Assembly: GCF_019320115.1 (NCBI RefSeq) | Contig: NC_089581.1 | Span: 7,441,707 to 7,505,706, forward strand | Direction: 5' to 3' | DNA from: Miscanthus floridulus | Lineage: Eukaryota; Streptophyta; Magnoliopsida; Poales; Poaceae | DNA length: 64,000 bases | Notes under the pieces: model-generated | The model's database searches: none | What the model was told of the DNA's origin: nothing | The model's input: the letters and a program-made list of their open reading frames with translations, nothing else | Position numbers and translations under genes: made by a program | In this document: in pieces, positions 33,874 through 43,336 of the stretch | Layout: every line of letters starts with the position of its first letter | Position numbering within the stretch: the first letter of the stretch is position 1

Positions 33874-34838
33874 CTAGAGGTAGGGAGGTGTGGCTGATTC
33901 GGTCATGTAGACCTCGCGGTGCGCAACCTTCTGACGGCGCTTGGAGTCGTAGGCCACTGATCCTTCGAAGATCATAAGGCAGCCGCCTGGTGTCGGAAGG
34001 CCATCATCCTTCTCCTCGGCGTCGTCCGCGGTGGGGATAGGGTCCTTTCCATGCTCCCCTTTGTTGGAGCATCCGGACAAGAACCGCCGTATGAGGCTGC
34101 AGTCCTTGAACAGATGCTTAACTGGGAAGGCATGGTTCGGGCATGGCCCCTCGAGTAATTTTTTGAAGTGGTTCGGAGTGCCCTCCGTGGGCTTTCGACC
34201 ACCCTTGCGGTCAGCAGTGGCCACGAGCGAGTCCTCGCATCGTTGCTTCTTAAGAGTGCCCTCCGTGGGCTTCCGACCACCCTTGCGGTCAGTAGCGGCC
34301 ACGAGCAAGTCCTCGCGTCGTTGCTTCTTATTCTTCCTTTTGGCAGAAGGATTGGAGGCGTCTTCATCGGTGCCCTTGTCTCGCCTTGCCTTGCCCTCGA
34401 GACAATCGAAGATCGCTCCGACCGCCTCTTCTCCTAAGGCGTGGCTGGTGGTGATGTCCAGGAGTTCCTTCATGGTTTCGGGCCCTTACGTCCTAGCTTA
34501 TGAACCAAAGACTCGCAGGTAGTTCTTGAGGTCCCATGGGTTCCCAGGGCGCTTGTATGTGCCCTAGAAGTTCCCCACAAAGATCTCCTTCAGATCCGCC
34601 CAACTCTGGATTACGTTGGACGGTAGGTGTTCCAACCACGCTCGTGCCGAATCAGCTAAGAACAGTGGAAGGTTGCGGATAATGAAGTCGTCATTATCCG
34701 CACCACCGGCTTGGCAGGCAAGCCGATAGTCTTCGAGCCATAGTCCAGGGTTTGTTCCCCAGAGTACTTCGAGATGTTGGTTGGTGCCTTGGTGGTCGGT
34801 AGCTTGGCGGGAAAGCAGCGTTGAGGATGTGACGGCCT
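33874..34838 (-). pseudogene. gag: gag of element 3, N-terminus deleted
   Basis: It begins abruptly at NPGLWLEDYRLACQAGGADN next to the LTR fragment. It then has the capsid motif ARAWLEHLPSNVIQSWADL and the TYKRPGNPWDL-type segment. Further on is a basic region and the zinc-binding variant CPNHAFPVKHLFKDC (near 34080-34150), followed by LMIFEGSVAYDSKRRQK. A 78-bp in-frame duplication lies within it. The N-terminal gag, leader and PBS are missing. Confidence 0.8.
34176..34331 (-). repeat. 78-bp in-frame tandem duplication in gag of element 3
   Basis: Copies at 34176-34253 and 34254-34331 differ at a few bases. Each encodes 26 residues containing DRKGGRKPTEGT. The reading frame is kept. Confidence 0.85.
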
Positions 34839-34841
34839 TCA

Positions 34842-35006
34842 GGGGTCGGGCGAGGCGGAGCCAACCCTTAGGGGCCGGGCGAGGCGTAGCCAACCTTCGG
34901 TCGTATGAGCAAGAAGTGTAGTTGCGTTCTTGTCTGTTTGGAAGCATCAATGTTTGATGGTTATTAGCTCCACCTCTTTGGGTACCCCAGTATTTGGTCC
35001 CCGACA
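34842..35006 (-). repeat. Truncated 5' LTR of element 3
   Basis: 165 bp matching the terminal part of the LTR at 20590-21989. It ends CCGACA and abuts the target duplication ACAAG. It is joined directly to gag. Confidence 0.85.
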
Positions 35007-35011
35007 ACAAG

Positions 35012-36069
35012 TAACTTGAATTACAAAATGAGAGAAATCCTCCAAAATCCCTAATATAAAAAAAATCGCATGCATAAGGTTAAATTTCAAAAGGCATACG
35101 AAGTGGATGTCAAATGTTGAGGAGCGTGCGAACTCAGGGTTAAATATCAAAATTTCTCTAGTTAGCTAGTTTTGTACTGCAAGATAAAAGAAGCAGGTGC
35201 CTTGACGAAGAGGGGTAGTTGTTGAATACGTTAGTTTAATTTCATGTTGTAATTTTCTGAAAATTTTGGTTCTGGGACAAAGAAGAGCCCCTCTTGCGAG
35301 AGAGGTGCTTTGGAATGCATGCATGGAACCACGTGACGTCGTATACATACATATCATCAAACACCAAGTCCCGGGTCCATGTTTCTTGCCTTAAGCTAAC
35401 CCAGTTTGAAACTTAGAATAACGAGACATCCCCGGTCAAAGTGAAAGGTGTAATTTGCTGGGAGCTACAGACTACACTGTGTACAAAGGTCCAAGCGTCC
35501 AAGCTTAGCTAGGGAAGAGGACGCCTTTGCTGGATGAGGATGACAAACGTTCAAATGAAATATCGAATCAAATGCTACAATGTAATACACAGGAAGAACG
35601 ATGACCAAACAATAGATGGATGCAAAACATATAAGATGATGCTTAATCAACTTATTATAGTTTTTAGTAATTTATCAGCACCAGTAGTTTTTAGTAATTG
35701 GAGTCAAGTTCAATAACTTATAATTATAACTTTTTCAATGTATTTTATACTTCAGTTTATATACAATTTATCAACATAATTATTGGCGGACAAACATTTC
35801 ATAACGATTTCTCAACATATATATATATATATAGCGCAACTTTTATATAATGAATTTACGAATAACATAACTTGTACATATAAGTTTTTGTTCTTCAACA
35901 TCATTTTGAAAATATTTATACACAACTTTAAAAAAATTGTTGTAGACTAACTTCTAAATCTAAAATATACCAGGTTGATAAAAGAAGTCGTTTTGGACAA
36001 GGTTTAGATCAAACATTGGAATATAAATCATGAATAACTTTTAAGTTGTTGAGTTTGAAAATGTGAAAA
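35012..36069. other. AT-rich intergenic DNA with one dispersed repeat copy
   Basis: Pre-insertion host sequence. 35780-35970 is a copy of a segment found again at 39740-39925 (shared tract includes GCGCAACTTTTATATAATGA). A short (AT)n run lies at about 35819-35833. No gene supported. Confidence 0.5.
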
Positions 36070-36073
36070 TCAT

Positions 36074-36712
36074 ATGAATAGATTTGTCTTGAGATATACT
36101 TTCATAAAAATATACATATACCTCTTTTCAATAAATATTTTTATAAAAATAAAGAAGTCCAAGTTATACTTTGGAGCTGCTGATACTGCTACTGGACATG
36201 GCGGTGCTGGCCGAGGTAGTAGTGGCGTCCTGGAGACCTGGACCTGGAGTTGCCGATGCTGTCGATGGCATCGTAGACGAGGTAGTAGCGGAGGTGACGC
36301 TGGACCCGCGCGTGACGCGTGGCTGAGGGACAGAACAATGACGTACGGTGACGCCCTGCTCCTCAGCCATCTCGACCACGGCGTATGCAATCAGGTCTCG
36401 CTTCTATAAGCGCGTCTGCTCATGCGGATCAGCGGATGGCCAGGGAAGGGAAGACGCGAGAAGCGGCCGTCGCCGAGAGACGCGCGCAAAGCTAGAGCCT
36501 GAGGCCTTCCACTCCCCTCCGTCCGACGACGTTCTTCCCGGCCAGTCGGCCACATCCATCCGTAGGCCCTCCAGCTTGCGCACCGGATCTCCCTCCCACC
36601 ACCCTCTCGTCCTGGCTTGCCGGTAATAAGCTAGGTCAAGCCTATCCACGCCGCGGTCCAGCACGTAGCCACGTAGATAGGGACGGAGCGCCGGGCCGCA
36701 GCCCGCAGCCAT
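36074..36712 (-). CDS. Hypothetical protein, possibly interrupted
   Basis: From ATG 36712 the frame runs 102 codons in GC-rich sequence (MAAGCGPALRPYLRGYVLDR, then LDLAYYRQARTRGWWEGDP). It meets one TAG at 36404-36406, then continues in the same frame (KRDLIAYAVVEMAEEQGVTV) into a Ser/Thr/Ala-rich tail until about 36164. The base composition contrasts with the AT-rich flanks, which suggests a real exon. I do not recognise the family. Either the TAG is a nonsense mutation or an intron removes it; no clear splice pair was found. The first 102 residues are the better supported part. Confidence 0.35.
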
Positions 36713-37822
36713 ACATTATGGCTGACGCTCCGGCCGGGCTGGCGGCGGGGGAGCGAACGGGTGAGAAGGGGAACGTGGGACTGCCATGCACGGGCACGGC
36801 ACGCAATAACTCAGACTCCAACTCGCCCAAGCAAAGGATGAACAACGGAGGTTCGTTCGATGCAGTTGACGCGGATGCGTGATTGTTCATTTGTTGGCAC
36901 AGTGGACGACGTACGGCCTAATTGGAGTCGGAGCCGTCGATCATCTCTCAATCAATCATCAAATAAGTAAGGGAAGAATCCAAGAAACCAGAGCATACGT
37001 GTTGTTGTTATAGTCCAACATGCCGACAACAATATATATACTCCGTATCTCTTAGCCGCCGACCGGCCTCTCCACGTAATAAAACGAAATAAGGCCCCGG
37101 AATCTTCAAAATATTGCATCGGCTTCTCACGACGACGATATATAGCTGCTCTTCGTACGTATCTGATGGATCAGAACACCCAAAGTGACGCCTCGAAGTA
37201 CAGGTATATATACGCTACTATATATATCTTTGTTAAAATCGTAGTTCATATCTTTATCTTGCAATTTCACTATAGCACCTTTTTCGATGCAATGTACCAT
37301 ATTATTGTTTTCTGCTAGCTGCATGTATGATGTATCTGATCCGATATGATACGGCAATGCCCTAATAAGCCACGTAGTTTCAGGGACCATTATATGTGCA
37401 TCGTCTTCTCTTCTCAATTAGTGGATGAATCTTGAATTGTATATTAAGGGCACGTTTTGAAGGGCTTCTCATTCCAAAACACCTTTGATTATTCGAAAAT
37501 CTTGATATGCTTCCGCCAGGTATGGTCTTATTAGCAGCCATGGTCCCACGAGGGAATAGGAACGGAAACTTGTTATTATTTTATAACGTGGGAACATAAA
37601 TATTTTTGTTCCGGGACGTGGACGTTCCCGGAACATGGAATGTGGTCATGTTCCCATTCCCAGGCTACTAAGGGTATGGTAGCTTGAAGTCACAGTTAGG
37701 AGAAACCCTCCCAAACTATATAGCCCCCATAAAACTTCAATTTTAGGGGCAACGATAATGTCCTAACTATAATAGTGTGGGATCCAGTGTAAGTCGGAAA
37801 TAATTAATTGGTGCAAGTCCCA
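36713..37822. other. Intergenic region, no gene supported
   Basis: Only short, AT-rich chance frames were seen (for example minus strand 37127-37417). It could hold the promoter of the minus-strand ORF at 36712; no motif is certain. Confidence 0.35.
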
Positions 37823-37847
37823 CATCATCATCATCATCATCATCATC

Positions 37848-37914
<67 letters not shown>
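37823..37914. repeat. Compound trinucleotide microsatellite
   Basis: About nine CAT units pass directly into more than twenty AAT units without interruption. Confidence 0.95.
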
Positions 37915-37915
<1 letters not shown>

Positions 37916-38091
37916 TGCAGCCCCAAACAAATTTGTTGAAGATAGGAGTGGGAGATTTAATTGGTTCATATTCCTATATGACCGTGTAACAAGCTTATTA
38001 TTATTACTGGCTATTTGTTGTTTAACTGCATGTCCCTCCTACCTGGTAGTAGTAGGGATTTTTTAGCAATTATTAGCTTCTAGAGTAACGG

Positions 38092-38278
38092 GGTGTTTAT
38101 GACAGCTCCACAAACTCTACCGTAGAGCAGCTCCACAAAAAACCGGAGTTTGTGCGTGGAGCACCTCTTTAGGTGCTCTCACAACTTCACCCTTTTATGT
38201 GGAGCTGAAACCGTTTGGCTGAAAATATAGAGCGGAGCTGAAAAACGTGGAGCGGAGCAGTCCCAAACACCTCTTAAG
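38092..38278. mobile_element. MITE-like element
   Basis: Begins ACGGGGTGTTTATGACAGCT and ends GCAGTCCCAAACACCTC, giving imperfect terminal inverted repeats (GGTGTTT/AAACACC). The interior has inverted copies of AGCTCCAC/GTGGAGC. It has no ORF. Superfamily uncertain; a PIF/Tourist or hAT type is possible. Confidence 0.55.
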
Positions 38279-38324
38279 TTGTGGAAACCATTATCATTTT
38301 ATATAATTATTACATCACTACTAG

Positions 38325-38933
38325 GTGGTGGCTTATAGTATATGTCTAATTTGCAGACGAGGACCTTGGAAGATTGTGTTTAAGCTGAGAGGAAAGAAAT
38401 CTGGTATATATGTTAAAGACAAGCTTGGGACACGCAAATACGGTCACCAAGATGAACTACTCAAAATGACATCATTGGGTCGCGAAATAATGCAGCGTGT
38501 CGGGATGAGAATGTTGAAAGACAAGTATGATGATCTCAAATCTAAGGGGTTGCTACGGTGGGTAGCCTATAAAGAGGAACGGGCTAACATTAACCGTCTG
38601 ATAGACTCTGTTAACCGGTCCCTTGCCATATACAAGCATCGGCGCCTGCAAGTAGGATTGTACTATTTGGTGCCATGTGCAAATGTTTACGATATTGACA
38701 TCAAGAGTCATATCTTGCGGATGCCCTTAAAGGAAGCTCTAAAGAGGCGAAGGCTAGACATGAAGAAGAGGAGAAAGATTTTAGCTAATTCGAACTACAA
38801 TGCTCCTGATACGACTGTGAATGAACATGTAACCGTTGTCCGACAATCAGTATTTGGGTCAGAGTGTACAAAGAGGTTGTTACTGTACACCGTAGCTTCA
38901 ATAGTTTTAGGTTGCATTATTGTATTCTTCTAA
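38325..38933 (+). CDS. Orphan basic protein with predicted C-terminal membrane anchor
   Basis: A 202-codon open frame in otherwise stop-rich AT DNA. The middle is strongly basic (EALKRRRLDMKKRRKIL), and the last residues are hydrophobic (LLLYTVASIVLGCIIVFF), typical of a tail-anchored protein. Just inside the ORF, TAATTTGCAG ending at 38357 looks like a splice acceptor, so the ATG at 38325 may be false and this may be the final exon of a longer gene. No upstream exon was identified. The TAA stop is followed by a plain AT-rich 3' flank. Family not recognised. It could also be an ORF carried by an unrecognised transposon. Confidence 0.5.
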   Translation: MVAYSICLICRRGPWKIVFKLRGKKSGIYVKDKLGTRKYGHQDELLKMTSLGREIMQRVGMRMLKDKYDDLKSKGLLRWVAYKEERANINRLIDSVNRSLAIYKHRRLQVGLYYLVPCANVYDIDIKSHILRMPLKEALKRRRLDMKKRRKILANSNYNAPDTTVNEHVTVVRQSVFGSECTKRLLLYTVASIVLGCIIVFF

Positions 38934-39249
38934 GAAGATTCCTTATTTTGTGGAGGGGGTGTAATTTTGTTACTTTGTGAGAAGTGCACCGGTGTGCACG
39001 TTGATTAATATATGGTTTGTTTTTAAAAGGGTTTTGCTACGGTACTCTTAAATAGTTGTGGACCGTTGATTTGGATAGTAATTATCACATATTACCTCCT
39101 ACAATGAGGTAATAGAAGAAAAAATATTTTTTTTGAAATAGGAAAAGGAAGCAATTAGGAATTATTGATTAGATATTTGGATCTAATGTGCATGCACATA
39201 TGCACGCTGCGTGGGTCATATGGATATTTTTTTTAGAATTACACGGTAC
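38934..39249. other. Non-coding flank, nothing recognised
   Basis: AT-rich sequence between the orphan ORF and the phosphatase fragment. Confidence 0.4.
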
Positions 39250-39510
39250 AACGTGGCACGGCCTCGTGGCTCTGCCGCCACCCTGCTCGCCGCCACGCTG
39301 GCACTCACGGTGGCCAGTCTGCGTCCGCGCGACGGAGCACGCGCAGGGGCAGCCGCTGCTGTGGTTCGGGCTAGGAGGAGTGTTCAAGGTGGCCCTATTC
39401 TCCGACCTGCATTACCGCGAGGATACGTGGACGAACTGGGGCCCGCGTAGGAAAAAACGTCCGACCGCGTCATGGCTGCCGTCCTGGACGCCGAGAACCC
39501 AAGTCCCCTC
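39250..39510 (+). pseudogene. Fragment of a purple acid phosphatase (PAP16/28-like) gene
   Basis: A hydrophobic Ala/Leu-rich leader (ATLLAATLALTVASL) is in one frame. FKVALFSDLHYREDTWTNWG (39383-39442) is in a second, and SDRVMAAVLDAEN in a third (about 39456-39495). Together they resemble the start of the calcineurin-like metallophosphatase domain, where the SDLHY segment supplies metal ligands. Two frameshifts and loss of everything after AEN show this is a broken 5' fragment. Identity comes from motif memory of the plant family, so the exact subfamily is less sure. Confidence 0.6.
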
Positions 39511-39581
39511 CCAGCTTGCCGACGCGTACTTCCGTCCAAGGCAGGGCGCTAGAAAGCAAGAAGAAAGGGGGAGAAGATGGA

Positions 39582-39730
39582 GAAGACAGGTGGGCCAGAG
39601 GAGGTGACTGATGGTTAAGCAAACCATCAGTCACCTGCCACAGGGACACACCCATGAACAGAGAAGACGGGTGGGGGTGGTGACTGATGGTTAAGCAAAC
39701 CATGAGACATCTGCCACAGAGACACACCCT
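39582..39730. repeat. Two direct copies of a 79-bp unit containing a hairpin
   Basis: Each unit contains GTGACTGATGGTTAAGC and then AAACCAT. In the first copy ACTGATGGT and ACCATCAGT pair around TTAAGCAA. The second copy has mutations in the right arm. Confidence 0.8.
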
Positions 39731-39739
39731 ATAATAATT

Positions 39740-39925
39740 TTATCAGTGGCCAAACATTTTATTAGGATTTCTCAACATACCATATCTAGCGCAACTTTTA
39801 TATAATGAATTTACGAACAACGTGACTTGTACATATAAGTTTTTGTTCTTCAACATCTTTATTTTTGAAAATATTTATAATTTTTTTTGTAGACGGACTT
39901 CTAAATCTAAAAAATTGTTTATAGT
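39740..39925. repeat. Second copy of the 35780-35970 dispersed repeat
   Basis: Same orientation as the first copy. Shares GCGCAACTTTTATATAATGA, then ACTTGTACATATAAG and the tail CTTCTAAATCTAAAA. No terminal inverted repeats seen. Confidence 0.75.
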
Positions 39926-40049
39926 ATGTAGAAGAGACATGGGTTGTTAATATGAAAATAAAAAAGGAATGAAAGAATAAAAGGAGAACAAAAAGAAACT
40001 GAGAAATAAAATTGCGTGGATGTCTAGTGGGACCACGACATATAGCTAA

Positions 40050-40350
40050 GGATTTGTTTGGACCAACTAGAACTAAAATTTAAAAGTTCATGTGCATAAA
40101 ATTTGGTCTAGTGTTTTTGGATACTAGGACTAAAAGTGAATTAAAAACGAGTAAAGTACCTATACAAAAAATCATTTGCACCTTTTAGTCCCTATATCAC
40201 CGTATGAGTTCACCTTTGCCAACTAATTAATGAAATAATTGCTAGTAGAATTGAAAACTAAAGATTAATTCATTCTTTATTCACATGTTTGGATATCATG
40301 GACTTAATTAACACAACTAAAATTTAGTACATGGTAAGGCCCTAAATTGG
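40050..40350. mobile_element. Tourist-like MITE relic
   Basis: Starts GGATTTGTTTGGACCAACTA and ends with CTAAAATTTAGTACATGGTAAGGCCC; the interior shows inverted ACTAAAA/TTTTAGT motifs. Boundaries approximate. Confidence 0.4.
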
Positions 40351-40414
40351 ATTTGTAGTACTGCATTTAGCTTCCGTCATCGAGTGCCTCGCCTCAAGTA
40401 TCTTCCGTCCAGTC

Positions 40415-40420
40415 TATAAA
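40415..40420 (+). promoter_or_regulatory. TATA box upstream of small ORF
   Basis: TATAAA in AGTCTATAAAGCAACG, followed by a pyrimidine-rich leader. About 120 bp upstream of the first ATG (40537). Confidence 0.5.
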
Positions 40421-40628
40421 GCAACGTCCCCATCCCCAGTCCCCTCTCTCGCATCGGCATCCCACTTCCCACCCATCTGCTTCCGTCTCTGCCATCCCAC
40501 CGCAGTCATCCGCCTGACCCGTGCCGCCCTCAGCCCATGGAGAAGTACCCCGCTCCTCCCGCTGCACGAAGCCGACCCCGCGGCAGCGCACATCCGCCGG
40601 CGCCGCCGGCGCGCGCACCCTCGCCAAG

Positions 40629-40823
40629 ATGGCGAAGCCGAAGAAGGTCGGCGTCATGGTCAAGGAGGGCGGGGGCACCGAGGTGTTCATCGTCGAGAAG
40701 CCCATCCGCGGCGGGGAGCAGGTTCTTTCAGCGCCGGTCACCCGCTTCGCGGCTCTCGTGAGGGAGGAGGAGGCGGCGGCGGCTGAGGAGGCTCCACAGG
40801 CCGTCGACGGCGTGGCCCCGTAG
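40629..40823 (+). CDS. Small hypothetical protein (64 aa)
   Basis: The ATG at 40629 has a good plant context (AAGATGG) and opens MAKPKKVGVMVKEGGGTEVF followed by an acidic Ala/Glu-rich tail, stopping at TAG 40821. The frame is open upstream to about 40521 without an ATG, so an N-terminally longer form would need a non-AUG start. An earlier ATG at 40537 is in another frame and gives a low-complexity 74-residue peptide. A TATA box at 40415 and a GC-rich exon next to AT-rich 3' sequence favour a real transcript. Family not recognised. Confidence 0.5.
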   Translation: MAKPKKVGVMVKEGGGTEVFIVEKPIRGGEQVLSAPVTRFAALVREEEAAAAEEAPQAVDGVAP

Positions 40824-41243
40824 GAGGAAAAAGCAAGCCGGTGGTGTGACTAGTTATCTTCATACGCTACTACTAGTATTATAGTATCATCTGCTGAGTT
40901 TTATGGTATCTCTACCAGTACTGTCATGTTAGGGACTTAGGGTGGATGGATCTGAGTTTGTATGGTGATTGATATATCCTTTGTCATCTGAGTTCGTGTA
41001 TGGTGACTGTTACGTTAGTATCTGTCGTCTTTGCCTACTATCCGTATGTTGACGATGATTCTGGATGAACTGCATGCGTTTGATTTGCGGCTCTATCTTT
41101 GATTCCGCGTTTATATTTCGTCATCCATTCAAGTGCGTAAGTATAGTTGCTCTATTGAATTTCGTTGGATGGACTTAATTGGATGTGCATCCGTATTGCC
41201 AGGTCTAGTGTTGTTCCGATCCATTGTACGCATCCAGTTTTAT
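40824..41243. other. Probable 3' flank of the small ORF; nothing else seen
   Basis: T-rich sequence with TTTATGG- and GTATGGTGA-type repeats; no coding sequence supported. Confidence 0.4.
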
Positions 41244-42131
41244 TTCCCCACCACTACACTAACCCGCGGAGCGCTTTCACGGAGACGGCAAAGCTATGGC
41301 GGCCCTGGCCCGCGCGATCGCCTGACGAAAAGATCAGGCCTCTCCATCGCTGCCGGATCGCTAGACGAACTCGGCTCACGAAGCCTCTCTCTACACCGCG
41401 GGTCCTGCAGTGCTGCCTTTGCCACCGCGGGTCCCATCGTTTGGAAGCAGGGCTGATTAGCCCAGGGTGTGTTTGTTGATTTGAACGAGTAAACGTAAAC
41501 TATAGCCAGAGAATCCTTGGGCTAACAAAAGCACTTGCTTTCCCGTAATTCTTTTTTAACAAGGAAAAAGAATATGCGAGCAAGGAAACTAAAACAAGTG
41601 CACAAATTAAAAAATATATATATCAGAAAAATAGAAAAAAAAATCAACGAAAATTATGAGAAAATATAATATACGATGAGAAAATTACTGCAACAAACTT
41701 ATTTCAACCAAAAGAACTGAAATAAAATCAATACCATGATTAATTGATAAACATAATGACAAGAATACCCATACATTCGAGTTACAGTAGTTTCATAGTG
41801 TATCAAAAAAAAAAAGAGCAACTCCATGGAATGATAGCACGTGTAGCATTGAATTATCCAAGGCAATTTAACAAAATCCATCACCATGGTGGAAAAGAAG
41901 ATTTGTACCAAAGAGGCTCAGGCGGTCCGGCCTCGAGATCTCGTACGTGTCGCATGCTGAACGGCCGTATTCACGTACGTGCGAGCCGAGCGTGCGAGAG
42001 AGGACGAGACGATCGAATCGAGAGCGTGCTGCGCTGTGCCATTGCCATCCATCGTCGCCTGCGCACGGCAACGGCATGCATGCATGCTTTCCCCACCACC
42101 AACCCGCGGAGCGCTTTCACGGAGACGGCAA
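41244..42131. repeat. Pair of about 45-bp direct repeats
   Basis: 41244-41290 and 42086-42131 share TTCCCCACCAC, then AACCCGCGGAGCGCTTTCAC and GGAGACGGCAA. The sequence between them is AT-rich, with no gene supported (41460-41900), then GC-rich. Confidence 0.75.
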
Positions 42132-43336
42132 GTGCGTACGATACGGTGGTCCGCGCGCGACGCCGAGTGCCCGGCAAAAGGAGTCTTCGCGTCCGCGCTC
42201 GCCCTTGGCGGGACGCGCGCCTGCATGCAGCAGTCCCCCGACCAGCTGCTCTCTGCTGGCGCTGGCAGTCCTCCCTGCAGCGCCTGCAGCCAGCCCCGGG
42301 CGGCCATGTGGCCTTGCTACCTTTTGCAGCCATACGTGTGGCCTCTCCCCAGCGGAGAGATGAGATGAGACTGTTCAACTGTTGATTCAAACTGGAATTT
42401 GCACCGTACGTGGAGTATGTGTCCAGGTCCGGATGATAACGTTCAAATGGAAATGGAATGCTAGGCGGTTCAAATCGAATACTATGCTTAACCAAGAAAC
42501 TACATTTGATTATCGAACGAATTTGATTGTTGGGGGCTTTTGCATAATATTGTCTTATTATTCTGCAAGTAAACCACGCATGATTTTATGTCTGGGTGTT
42601 GACATGCATGGAGCGACACATGTGCATGGCAAGCCAACTCTCAACCTAGCAGATCTGAAACAAAGCTAAAACCAAAAAAAAAATCTTGAGGACTAGTTTT
42701 TTTTGACGAAAAATCTTGAGGGCTAGTTCGTTTGGCTCGTTTTTAACTTGAGAGGAAGCGAGGAACCAAAGTTAGCTTCATATATGGAAAACCTGAGGGG
42801 CTAACTGCTATTCACGCCCACAGCGTGCCAGGTATGGTTCTCAAGGGCAAAAAGGTCTATTCTCATTCTCACACCACTCCTTTGTGTTGTCCATGCATGT
42901 GTGCACCATGTCCATATACACCCATGCTCCACCTGGATCCAAGCATCTAGCCGATCTTGTTAATTAACAAAGACCCTGGGCCCTACTAAAGGAATTAAGA
43001 AAGACCTAATCATCCAGTGGCTTCTGTTGCATTAATTAATATTCCTTGATCGTCAAGCCAGTCACTAATCATGATTAGGCACTCGTACGGACACACACAG
43101 AGCGCGGTAAAGCTACCGTTGCGGTGAGTGGAGAGTGGAGACGGCGTACGTGCTGCACGCCCCGGCTCATGGCTCTAGGGTTTCCTCGCCCCCTCCGCCT
43201 AATAGCGGCCCTCTCTCCTCCTCACCTGCTCATCCGCTCCGCTCCGCTCCGCTCCCCTCTCCTCTGCTTTCCCTCGTTCCTATACACAGCCAAGGGAAAC
43301 CACCAACCCCAGAGCCTCTGCTTCAACCCTTCTCCC
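42132..43336. other. Upstream region and probable leader of the Argonaute gene
   Basis: 42132-42370 is GC-rich with only competing chance frames. 43090-43336 is pyrimidine-rich (repeated CTCCG units near 43238), as in plant 5' leaders. No convincing TATA box. Confidence 0.4.

Larger units (their letters stand above)
20585..35011 (-). mobile_element. Element 3: Tat-lineage Ty3/Gypsy retrotransposon, minus strand
   Basis: ACAAG flanks both ends (20585-20589 and 35007-35011), so the limits are exact. On the minus strand the order is truncated 5' LTR, gag, protease, RT, two RNase H-like segments, integrase, a long antisense-gene region, full 3' LTR. The second RNase H (YFDGSLMKKGAGVGIVF) is the extra domain characteristic of the Tat lineage. 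The LTR starts TGTCGGGGACC on the minus strand. All ORFs are broken. Confidence 0.9.

Noticed and set aside
37127..37417. 96-codon minus-strand ORF
   Set aside because: AT-rich, no recognised motif, no splice or promoter support; length within chance expectation.
41744..42385. 213-codon plus-strand ORF and overlapping minus-strand ORFs
   Set aside because: The first part is AT-rich, the rest is GC-rich and open in several frames; no domain and no consistent coding signal.
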